Source of the DNA: Pseudomonas sp. MF4836
Lineage (GTDB): Bacteria; Pseudomonadota; Gammaproteobacteria; Pseudomonadales; Pseudomonadaceae
Length of the DNA: 64,000 nucleotides
NCBI RefSeq assembly: GCF_002018875.1
Contig: NZ_MVOL01000002.1
Coordinates: 1-64,000, forward strand
Direction: 5' to 3'
Both the position numbers and the translations under genes were made by a program. Position 1 is the first letter of the stretch. Each line of letters begins with the position of its first letter. Below, piece by piece: positions 17,111 to 24,813 of this stretch. A model generated the notes under the pieces. It worked only from the letters and a program-made list of their open reading frames with translations. It did no database searches and was not told the origin of the DNA.

Positions 17111-19573
17111 ATGCCTTACCAACCGTCACCGTCCACCCAAACCCTGAGCGCCGCCGTGCGCCATGGCCTGTTCGCCGGCCTGCTGGCGGTTGCGCCGCTG
17201 GTGCCCTGTGTGGCCCAGGCCGCCGAGGCCAGCCAGAGCGAATCGCGCCAGTACAACATCGCCGCCGGCAGCCTCGACCAGGCCCTCAATCAATTTGCCA
17301 GTGCGGCCGGGATCCTGTTGTCGGTGGATGCGCAAATGACCCAGGGCAAGCGCAGCGCCGGCCTGCAAGGGCGCTTTGACGTGGCCCAGGGCCTGCAACG
17401 CCTGCTGTTGGGCAGCGGCTTGCAGGCCCTGCAAGTGGGTGGCGGCTGGATGTTGCAACCGGCCCCGGCGGACGGTCCGCTGCAACTGGGCGCGACCCAG
17501 GTCAGCGCCCCTCAGGTCGAGGAAAGCGCCTGGGGCCCGGTGCAGGGCATCGTCGCCAAGCGCAGTGCCACCGGCAGCAAGACCGACTCGGCGCTGGTGG
17601 AGATCCCGCAGACGATCAACGTGGTCACCGCCACCGAGATCAAGGCCCGTGGCGCGCAAACGGTGACTGAAGCCTTGCGCTACACCCCGGGCATGACCGG
17701 CGGTGGCTTCGCCGACCGGGTGAAGATTTTCGATGAGCCGACCTCGCGCGGCTTCACGCCGACCCCGCTGTACCTGGACGGCCTGCACCTGCCCTATGGC
17801 GGCGGCAGTACCGGTGGCGCATTGCAGATCGAGCCCTATTCCCTGGAGCGCATCGAAGTGCTCAAGGGCCCGGCGTCGGTGCTGTACGGGCAGAACCAGC
17901 CCGGAGGCATCGTCAACATGGTCAGCAAGCGCCCCACGGCCACGCCCCTGCATCAGGTGGTGCTCGAAGGCGGCAGCGATGACCACAAAAGCCTGGCCCT
18001 GGACCTGGGCGGTCCCCTGGACGAACAGGGGCAGTTCCTCTATCGCCTGACCGCCCTGGCCAACGACAGCGGCTCGCCGATCGATTACGTCGAGCAGAAA
18101 CGCCAGTTCATCGCGCCCAGCCTGACCTGGCGCCCCAACGAAGACACCAGCCTGACCCTGTTCGCCCAATACCAGAAAGACAACGACGTGCCCGAGGCCC
18201 AGGGTTTGCCGCGCATCGGCACCCTGGTGCCCACGGTCAACGGCAAGATCAGCCGCGACCTGTTCCTTGGCGAGCCGGGAGTCAACGCCTACGACCGTGA
18301 TCAGTTCGTCCTCGGCTATGAACTGTCCCATCGCCTGAACGAGGTCTGGACCCTCAAGCAGAACGTGCGCTACGCCGATGTCGACGACCATTACCGCGCG
18401 CCGCTGCACGGCTACAGCTTTGTCGCCAACCCGCTGACCGGGGCCAATGACCAGCGCTACATGACCCGCTACGGCGTCGACTGGAAGCAGCACAACAAGG
18501 TGGTGGGTGTGGATAACATCGCCCAGGCCGAATTCGACACCGGCGAGCTCAAGCACACCTTGATCGTGGGCCTGGATTACTACCACTCCAACAGCCAGTT
18601 CGCCGGCAAGTACGACCGCACCAACCCGATCATCGATCTGTACAACCCGACCTACGGCACGCCGATCAATTTCAACGGGCTGTATCGCTGGGACAACACC
18701 GTGACCCAGACCGGCCTGTATGTGCAGGACCAGATCAAGCTCGACCAGTGGGTGCTGGTGCTCGGCGGCCGCTATGACTGGGCCGAGACCAACAACAAAG
18801 TGGTGCTGACCAAGCAGAACAGCGGCAGCAAGGACCAGGCGTTCTCCGGCCGTGCGGGGCTGGTCTACCTGTTCGATAACGGCCTGGCGCCGTTTGTCAG
18901 CTATTCCGAGTCGTTCATGCCGTTGAGCGGCACCGCCGAGGGCGGCAGCCCGTTCGAGCCGTCCACCGGCAAGCAGTATGAAGTGGGCCTCAAGTACCAG
19001 CCGCCGGGGCAGGAAAGTTTCGTCCAGCTCTCGGTCTACCACCTGGACCAGGAGAACGTGCTCAACGCCATTCCCAATAGCACGTTCAGTGACCAGAGCG
19101 GTGCAGTGCGCTCCCGTGGGATCGAGCTGGAGGCCAAGGCGGCCCTCAGCGAGTCCCTGGACGTGATTGCTTCGGTGTCGCGCAACGACATCAAGTACAC
19201 CAAGGACGATTCCGGCCGCGAAGGTCGGCACCCGGCCGGCAGCCCGCCGCTGACCGCCTCGGCATGGGCCAACTACACCCTGCTCGGGGATACGCCGCTG
19301 GCCGGCCTGGGCGCCGGGTTGGGGGTGCGCTACGTGAAGGGCAATTACGGCGATGATTACGCCGGTGCGTTCCAGATTCCGTCCTACACCGTACTGGATG
19401 CGGCGCTGACCTATGACCTGAACCGCTCGCCGTTCAAGCTCAAGGGCGTGAAGCTGGCGCTGAATGTGAAGAACCTTGAAGACAAGACCTACGTCGACCT
19501 GTGCCGGACCGAGCTGGACTGCTACTACGGCGAAGGGCGCACGGTGGTCTCGAGCCTGACTTACGACTGGTAA
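17111..19573 (+). CDS. TonB-dependent siderophore receptor with signalling domain
   Basis: An 820-residue outer-membrane receptor and signal transducer. The signal peptide ends near CVAQAAEA (~38); the short N-terminal signalling domain follows (YNIAAGSLDQALNQFASAAG), then the plug with VLKGPASVLYGQNQPGGIVN and a long beta barrel ending in SSLTYDW. The late cysteine pair CRTELDCYYGEGR is like that of ferrichrome/hydroxamate receptors such as FhuA/FiuA relatives; the substrate is only suggested. ATG 17111 is preferred because GGGGAG precedes it by eight bases; ATG 17096 is in frame. It completes the sigma-fecR-receptor module and is expected to be induced by iron limitation plus its own ligand. 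Confidence 0.92.
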   Translation: MPYQPSPSTQTLSAAVRHGLFAGLLAVAPLVPCVAQAAEASQSESRQYNIAAGSLDQALNQFASAAGILLSVDAQMTQGKRSAGLQGRFDVAQGLQRLLLGSGLQALQVGGGWMLQPAPADGPLQLGATQVSAPQVEESAWGPVQGIVAKRSATGSKTDSALVEIPQTINVVTATEIKARGAQTVTEALRYTPGMTGGGFADRVKIFDEPTSRGFTPTPLYLDGLHLPYGGGSTGGALQIEPYSLERIEVLKGPASVLYGQNQPGGIVNMVSKRPTATPLHQVVLEGGSDDHKSLALDLGGPLDEQGQFLYRLTALANDSGSPIDYVEQKRQFIAPSLTWRPNEDTSLTLFAQYQKDNDVPEAQGLPRIGTLVPTVNGKISRDLFLGEPGVNAYDRDQFVLGYELSHRLNEVWTLKQNVRYADVDDHYRAPLHGYSFVANPLTGANDQRYMTRYGVDWKQHNKVVGVDNIAQAEFDTGELKHTLIVGLDYYHSNSQFAGKYDRTNPIIDLYNPTYGTPINFNGLYRWDNTVTQTGLYVQDQIKLDQWVLVLGGRYDWAETNNKVVLTKQNSGSKDQAFSGRAGLVYLFDNGLAPFVSYSESFMPLSGTAEGGSPFEPSTGKQYEVGLKYQPPGQESFVQLSVYHLDQENVLNAIPNSTFSDQSGAVRSRGIELEAKAALSESLDVIASVSRNDIKYTKDDSGREGRHPAGSPPLTASAWANYTLLGDTPLAGLGAGLGVRYVKGNYGDDYAGAFQIPSYTVLDAALTYDLNRSPFKLKGVKLALNVKNLEDKTYVDLCRTELDCYYGEGRTVVSSLTYDW

Positions 19574-19582
19574 AAAACAGCC

Positions 19583-20296
19583 CTAGTTCTGCAAAAACAC
19601 CACATAGCCCCTGAACCAGGGGCTATCGCGCAGGTAAGCGGGTTCGGTCCAGGCACCGCCCTGGATCAGCCCGACCTTGTACGGCAGCCCCAAGCGGTCT
19701 AGGCGCGGCAGGTAGGCTGCGTAATTGGGAATGCTGTGGCGGCCCTGGTAGGTCTGCACCACCACCTCGTCGATCACCCCCTTGAGCTGGCCGATGGCTT
19801 GCGGGTCGGCGTTGCTGCCCCAATCCATCAGTCCGGTAATGCTCAGGCGGTATTGGCGTGGCAGGCGCTGGCGCAGGTCGCGCAGGAAGTCGGCGTATTC
19901 ATCCAGGTAACGGGTGCCGGCGTCGAAGTCGATCTGGATCCCGACCACCGGGTTGCCCGCCTGTTGCCAGCGTTGCACCTGCCCCAGCAATTGGGCGTAG
20001 ATCGGCTCCGGCCAGCGCAGGGTATGGGCGCGGTACACCACCCACACTTCACCTTGAGTCAGGCGCGGCACCGAGACGCCCTGGGCGATCAGGCGCACGC
20101 CGCGTTCCGGCTGGCGGCGCGAGGTGCTGATCTGGCCCTGGAGGATGTACAGGCTCTTGGCCTGGGCCAGCACCGGCTGCGGCTTGACCCCGCTCCATAA
20201 CCAGAACGCGTCATAGTCGCCGGCGTCGACCGCGGCCCAGGCCTGGCTGCTGATCAATACGGCCAGCAGCCATCCAGCGCGCAACAGAGCGTTCAT
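19583..20296 (-). CDS. DUF3142 domain protein
   Basis: A 237-residue exported protein (signal peptide to about AWA, residue 21). The sequence has a TIM-barrel-like pattern: YDAFWLWSGVKP at the start, VVGIQIDFDAGTRYLDEYADFL in the middle and VDEVVVQTYQGR late, which I recognise as the DUF3142 family. The acidic residues in QIDFD and the late QTYQG resemble active-site strands of glycoside-hydrolase-like barrels, but no activity is established. It lies three bases after the large upstream gene on the minus strand, so the two are one operon. It converges with the receptor gene, nine bases apart. Confidence 0.8.
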   Translation of the reverse strand: MNALLRAGWLLAVLISSQAWAAVDAGDYDAFWLWSGVKPQPVLAQAKSLYILQGQISTSRRQPERGVRLIAQGVSVPRLTQGEVWVVYRAHTLRWPEPIYAQLLGQVQRWQQAGNPVVGIQIDFDAGTRYLDEYADFLRDLRQRLPRQYRLSITGLMDWGSNADPQAIGQLKGVIDEVVVQTYQGRHSIPNYAAYLPRLDRLGLPYKVGLIQGGAWTEPAYLRDSPWFRGYVVFLQN

Positions 20297-20299
20297 GGG

Positions 20300-22465
20300 T
20301 TACCAGTAATACGGCAGGGATTTGCTCCACTGGGTATCGGCGTAGGTGCCCTTGATCTGGCGGAACCAGGCCTTGCGCACCGCCGGCTCGACATCGGTGC
20401 CGCCGCAGCTGTTGTTGCCCGAGGGCGCGTAGCACTTGATGGCGCGGAACAGCGCGTAGGCGCGATCGTCCTTGGGCGCGTGCTGGTTGTCGATCACCTG
20501 GCGATAGCCGTCATGGCGGGAAAACACCGCCGGCTTGGCGTCGATACCGCTTGAGCCCAGCTCGCCCTTATACGGCGCGGCATCGAGCGGCGAATGGTCG
20601 AGGCCGTTGCGCAGAATGAACTCGCCCAGGCAGTTCAGGCCCTTGGGCTGCTGGTTGTTGGCCTGCAACACGGCGGCGATCTCGGCGATGCTCGGGCAGC
20701 CGTAGCCGGACTCTCCCGGCTCGCCTTGCCAGTTGAACATCGCCAGCGGCTTGCCGCTGTCGTAGAAGTAGCCGATGCCGACCCCGAGCTTGTCGGGCGA
20801 AGGGCTGGCGGGCATGCGCTTGAAGTCTTCGGCAAAGGCTGCGTACTGGCCGCGCAACAGCTCTTTGTAGAGCAGCACGAACAGGGCGCTGTCGCGTTCG
20901 CCGGCGTCCACGCCCTGGGTCACCTGCTGGCGCAGCAGCGGCAGGTCGGCGCTCAGGCGTTGCAGGCGATAGCGCAGTTGCGGGGTCTTGATCGGCGAGT
21001 CGGCGGCAAAGACTTTGTCCAGACGCTGGCTGAACTCGTAGTTCCAGGCCAGAGCCAGCTCCACGTAGTCACGCTGCAAGGGTTGTTTGACCTTGCCCAG
21101 CAGCTCCAGCCACAGGGCTTCGGCCGCCTTCCAGTCCTGGGTCTTGTGCAGCGCCAGGCCGCGCAGCACCTGCTGGCTGAAGGCGAAGTAATCGAGTTGC
21201 GCGGGCACGCTGCCTGGCAACAACGCCAGGGCCTGCTGCGGCTTGTCCTCAAGGTTCAGGTAGGCCGCCGCCTGCAGGTAGTCGAACAGGGCCGGCTGTT
21301 CGGCGAACACGGCCTTTTGCGCCTGGAGCTGCTTGAGGTTGAAGGTGCCCTGGTAGGCGCTGATGCGACTCAGGTCCTCGACCGCCAGCAACTGCGGGGT
21401 GCGGATATCCGGGGCCTCGGTGCCGAGCAGCTTGTTGTCGGTCTCCTGAATCAGCTCCGGCAGGCTGATATTGCGTTGCGCGGGCGTGGCGTGCAGCAGT
21501 TGCCAGCTGTAGTCCTCGGCCAGCTTGCGGTCATCGCCGGACAGCCAGTGCACCCGGCGCAGCAGGCCCTTGGCCGACGCACTGAAGTGCCCCTGGGGGT
21601 AGGCCGCCAGGTAGCGTTCCAGGTTCTGCTCGGCCAATTGCAGGTTGGGCCGATCGACCTTGTTCAGGTCCGGCAGGCCCATGTCATCAAACGTGTCGGC
21701 TTGCGCGGCGTTCAGTGGGATGCGCGCGCTCATGTACAGCGCGGTTTCCTTGAGCCAGGGCTGGGGGCTGTCGGTCAGGCTGGCGAAACGCTGGGTCGCC
21801 TTGTCGAAGCGGCCGCTGTAGAACTCGGCGGCGCCCCGCAGGTAATTGGCGAAGGCCTTGCCGGTTGCAGAGAAGTGCTGATCTTCGATCAGTACCTCGG
21901 CATTCCCGGCCTCCCACTCACAGACTTGCAGCATCTGCATGCGCTCGCCCGCCAGGTCGCTGCGTTCCTGCGTCGACAGTTCCGGGGTGTCGAGCAACTG
22001 GCCGATAAAGGCGCTGGCGCTTTCCAGGTTGTTACTGCGGCAGCGGTTGCCTTCGCCCTCGATAAAGTGCGGACGCTGATCCAGGGTGGCCACCGCCGGC
22101 AACTCCAGTTGCGCCAGTTGCTGGTCGAGGCGCGCGACCAGCGCATCCTGTGCGGCGGGCGTGGCGTTTTCCGGCTCCGGGTCCAGGCGCATCAGGTCGA
22201 ACGGCACCGGGCCGTAGCCGGCTTGCAGGTCATTGTTGCTCAGGGCGACAGGGCTCAGGGGCAGGGTGCCCTGGTCGGACATCAGCAGGCGCAGGTTGGT
22301 CCGGCTGTCGTTGTTCGGGCTCAGGAACGGCACGCTGTTGCAGGCGCCGCTGCCTTGCGGGGTCCAGAGCACTTCGCATATGGATTCGTCGAAACTGGCA
22401 TAGGCCGGGGTCGCGCAGACGGCGCCAAGCGCCAGTGACACAGATGACAGAAAACCGATACGCAT
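20300..22465 (-). CDS. Large exported alpha-helical protein of unknown function
   Basis: A 721-residue protein I cannot assign to a characterised family. A signal peptide (MRIGFLSSVSLALGAVCATPAYA) directs it to the periplasm or beyond. The body is rich in leucine, alanine and glutamine helices with TPR/Sel1-like spacing (for example AAEFYSGRFDKATQRFASL and AAEALWLELLGKVKQPLQR), so an alpha-solenoid is likely. Paired cysteines (CRSNN..., CEWEAG, CPSIAEIAA, CLGEF, CYAPSGNNSCGG) suggest disulfides. It is the first gene of a two-gene operon with the DUF3142 protein; they may act together on an envelope glycan, which is inference. Confidence 0.8.
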   Translation of the reverse strand: MRIGFLSSVSLALGAVCATPAYASFDESICEVLWTPQGSGACNSVPFLSPNNDSRTNLRLLMSDQGTLPLSPVALSNNDLQAGYGPVPFDLMRLDPEPENATPAAQDALVARLDQQLAQLELPAVATLDQRPHFIEGEGNRCRSNNLESASAFIGQLLDTPELSTQERSDLAGERMQMLQVCEWEAGNAEVLIEDQHFSATGKAFANYLRGAAEFYSGRFDKATQRFASLTDSPQPWLKETALYMSARIPLNAAQADTFDDMGLPDLNKVDRPNLQLAEQNLERYLAAYPQGHFSASAKGLLRRVHWLSGDDRKLAEDYSWQLLHATPAQRNISLPELIQETDNKLLGTEAPDIRTPQLLAVEDLSRISAYQGTFNLKQLQAQKAVFAEQPALFDYLQAAAYLNLEDKPQQALALLPGSVPAQLDYFAFSQQVLRGLALHKTQDWKAAEALWLELLGKVKQPLQRDYVELALAWNYEFSQRLDKVFAADSPIKTPQLRYRLQRLSADLPLLRQQVTQGVDAGERDSALFVLLYKELLRGQYAAFAEDFKRMPASPSPDKLGVGIGYFYDSGKPLAMFNWQGEPGESGYGCPSIAEIAAVLQANNQQPKGLNCLGEFILRNGLDHSPLDAAPYKGELGSSGIDAKPAVFSRHDGYRQVIDNQHAPKDDRAYALFRAIKCYAPSGNNSCGGTDVEPAVRKAWFRQIKGTYADTQWSKSLPYYW

Positions 22466-22662
22466 GAATTGTCCCTAATCCCTAAAGCACGAAGTGCGGT
22501 GGTCCGATAGTGGCGCAAATCATACAGAAGCTCCCGGGACGTACCTACTGGCTGGCGTATTGATTCCAGCGAACCTTTTTCGGGTGAGCAGGTAACAGGC
22601 CCGGGCTAGAGCGGGCGGCGTGAAATGGCAGCGGAGGCTCGATAAAGATGATGGCGTTGTGC

Positions 22663-22690
22663 TTGACGCTCACCCTCGCTGTCGTAGACT
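22663..22690 (+). promoter_or_regulatory. Sigma-70-type promoter of the M50/HlyD export operon
   Basis: TTGACG (22663-22668), 16 bases, TAGACT (22685-22690), 28 bases before the first gene's ATG, which is preceded by GGGAGTAAAGG. It is the best sigma-70 match in the 252-base gap 22466-22717. No promoter was assigned for the divergent minus-strand operon. Confidence 0.6.
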
Positions 22691-22717
22691 CCGCCCATCC
22701 GACAGGGAGTAAAGGTT

Positions 22718-23497
22718 ATGCGGCGTTTTCGTGGTTTGGGATTCGGATTGACCTGCCTGGCGTGCCTGGCGCAAGCGCAAACTCCCGTCGCCGACGATCC
22801 GCTGCTGGCCAGCCCGGCCTCGGACGCCAGCTCGACCAGCACCCAAGCCCGTGGCGTACTGCGCGCCCGCGACCAGGCGATGATGGCCAGCGAGCTGTCC
22901 GGGCGGATTGTCGAACTGCCTTTCAGTGAAGGCGAATCCTTCAAAAAGGGCGATGTGCTCGCCCGTTTCGACTGCTCGGCCTATCAGGCCCAGCTCAATG
23001 CCGCGCAGGCCGCCAGCCGGGGTGCCAGTGAAGAGCTGGCCCACAACAAGCAACTGGCGGCGCTGAACTCGGTGGGGCGTTTCGAGGTGTCGCGGGCCGA
23101 GGCCAAGCTCACCGAAACCCAGGCCCAATCCCAGGTCTATCAGGTGCAGGTCAAGCGTTGCAGCGTGGTCGCGCCTTTCGACGGCCAAGTAGTGCAGCGC
23201 AAGGTGCAGCGCTTCGAGAGCGTGGCGGCCGGTTCGCCGCTGCTGGAAATCGTCGACAACCGCACCCTGGAAATCCACCTGCTGGTGCCGTCGCGCTGGA
23301 TGGGCAAACTCAAGCCCGGGCAGACCTTCAGCTTTATCCCCGATGAAACCGGGCAGTCGCTCACGGCCACCGTCAAGCGCCTGGGCGCGCGAATCGACGA
23401 GGGCAGCCAGACCCTGCTGCTGGTGGCCACGGTGCCCAGTGCCGCCGGGCTGCTGGCGGGCATGAGCGGCACGGCGCGGTTTACGGAGTCCCCATGA
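22718..23497 (+). CDS. Periplasmic adaptor (membrane-fusion/HlyD-type) protein
   Basis: A 259-residue adaptor with a cleavable signal peptide (ending near CLAQAQ, residue ~20). A split lipoyl domain is clear: SELSGRIVELPFSEGESFKKGDVLARFDC first, then SVVAPFDGQVVQRKVQ after a short helical hairpin. It is shorter than typical RND adaptors (~350-400). It heads a run of overlapping genes with the GAF-HlyD protein and the M50 protein, so it likely builds the periplasmic bridge of the same exporter. Start chosen at ATG 22718 with a strong ribosome site. Confidence 0.88.
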   Translation: MRRFRGLGFGLTCLACLAQAQTPVADDPLLASPASDASSTSTQARGVLRARDQAMMASELSGRIVELPFSEGESFKKGDVLARFDCSAYQAQLNAAQAASRGASEELAHNKQLAALNSVGRFEVSRAEAKLTETQAQSQVYQVQVKRCSVVAPFDGQVVQRKVQRFESVAAGSPLLEIVDNRTLEIHLLVPSRWMGKLKPGQTFSFIPDETGQSLTATVKRLGARIDEGSQTLLLVATVPSAAGLLAGMSGTARFTESP

Positions 23498-24813
23498 ACG
23501 CGCCGCTGTCGGGCTCGGCGGAACAGGTATTCGCCCGCTTTCTCGACCTCGAACGCCAGACCCGCGCCGCGTCGACCGTGGAGCAGCTGGCCTACAGCCT
23601 GGTCAATGACGGCCAGGCGCTGTTCGGTTTTCGCCATGCCGCACTGCTGATCGCCGGCAAGGTGCGCGCGGTGACCGGGGTCAGCAGCCTCGACCCGAAT
23701 GCGCCGTTCGTGGCCTTCGTCGAACATGCCGTGGCGCAGCTATTCAAGCGTGAACAGCTGCAGCAGGCGCGGGTGGTGACGCCGGATATGGTCAGCGACT
23801 CGGTGCGCGCCGATTGGCAGGGCCTGTCGGCGGCCCAGGTGTTCTGGTTGCCGCTGCTCGATCGCAAGGGTGAAGTTTTCGGCGGCCTGTGGCTGGCCCG
23901 GGACACCGCGTGGAATCCCGCCGAACAAGTGCTGTTGTCGCAATTGGGCGACACCTACAGCCATGCCTGGCTGGCCCTGCAACCGCGCCAGCCATGGCGC
24001 CTGCGCTGGACCCGCAAGCGCCAGCTGTTGCTGGTGGGCGTGGTGCTGCTGGGGCTGTTGATCCCGGTGCGGCAATCGGTGCTGGCGCCGGCCGAAGTCG
24101 TGCCCCTGGGCGGGCGGGTGGTGGCGGCACCGCTGGATGGGGTGATTGCCGAGTTCCTGGTCAAACCCAACCAGAGCGTGAAGACCGGGGATCTGCTGCT
24201 GCGTTTTGAAAGCACCACCCTCACGGCCCAGGCGGATGTCGCGGCGCGGGCCCTGGGTGTGGCCGAGGCCGAGCTCAAGGCCAATGCCCAGCGTGCCTTT
24301 GCCGATGCGGAGTCGAATTCGAAAATCGACCTGCTGGCGGCGCGGGTCGAACAGAAACGTGCCGAGCGCGATTACGCCAGGGAGTTGCTCAAACGCAGCG
24401 AAGTGCGCGCCGAACGCGATGGCATTGCGGTATTCGCCGATGCCGAGCGCTGGACCGGCAAGCCGGTACAGACCGGCGAGCGGTTGATGGAAATTGCCGA
24501 TCCGAACCAGGCCGAGCTGCGCATCGAGCTGGCGGTGGGGGATGCCATTGCCCTGGAGCCCCAGGCGGAAGTGGCGCTGTTTCTCGACAGCGACCCGTTG
24601 CAGCGGCACCTGGCGACCCTCGAACACGCCGCCTATGAAGCCCAGCCCACGGCGGGCGGGCAATTGGCCTACCGGCTCGATGCGAGTTTTCGCGAGGCAC
24701 CGCCGCGGATCGGCTTGCGTGGCACGGCGAAGATCTTCGGCGAGCGGGCCCCGCTGGCCCTGTATCTGTTACGCCGTCCCCTGGCCGGTCTGCGCCAGAG
24801 CGTAGGTCTGTAA
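23494..24813 (+). CDS. GAF domain fused to HlyD-type membrane-fusion protein
   Basis: A 439-residue membrane protein with two parts. Residues ~1-165 look like a cytoplasmic GAF-type sensor (EQLAYSLVNDGQALFGFRHAALLI..., FWLPLLDRKGEVFGGLWLARD). One membrane helix (LLLVGVVLLGLLIPV, ~175-190) follows, then a periplasmic HlyD arm with lipoyl half-motifs (VVAAPLDGVIAEFLVKPNQSVKTGDLLL) and a long helix. A cytoplasmic sensor on an export adaptor suggests gating by a small molecule or nucleotide, which is inference. It overlaps the upstream adaptor by four bases and the M50 gene by one. Confidence 0.85.
   Translation: MNAPLSGSAEQVFARFLDLERQTRAASTVEQLAYSLVNDGQALFGFRHAALLIAGKVRAVTGVSSLDPNAPFVAFVEHAVAQLFKREQLQQARVVTPDMVSDSVRADWQGLSAAQVFWLPLLDRKGEVFGGLWLARDTAWNPAEQVLLSQLGDTYSHAWLALQPRQPWRLRWTRKRQLLLVGVVLLGLLIPVRQSVLAPAEVVPLGGRVVAAPLDGVIAEFLVKPNQSVKTGDLLLRFESTTLTAQADVAARALGVAEAELKANAQRAFADAESNSKIDLLAARVEQKRAERDYARELLKRSEVRAERDGIAVFADAERWTGKPVQTGERLMEIADPNQAELRIELAVGDAIALEPQAEVALFLDSDPLQRHLATLEHAAYEAQPTAGGQLAYRLDASFREAPPRIGLRGTAKIFGERAPLALYLLRRPLAGLRQSVGL

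Noticed and set aside
17126..19231. A 701-residue open frame opposite the second siderophore receptor
   Set aside because: Low-complexity His/Gln/Gly-rich translation without recognisable domains, fully inside a clear receptor gene.
20594..22438. A 614-residue plus-strand frame opposite the large solenoid gene
   Set aside because: The minus-strand protein has a signal peptide and a linked downstream gene; the plus-strand translation has no start signal or domain.
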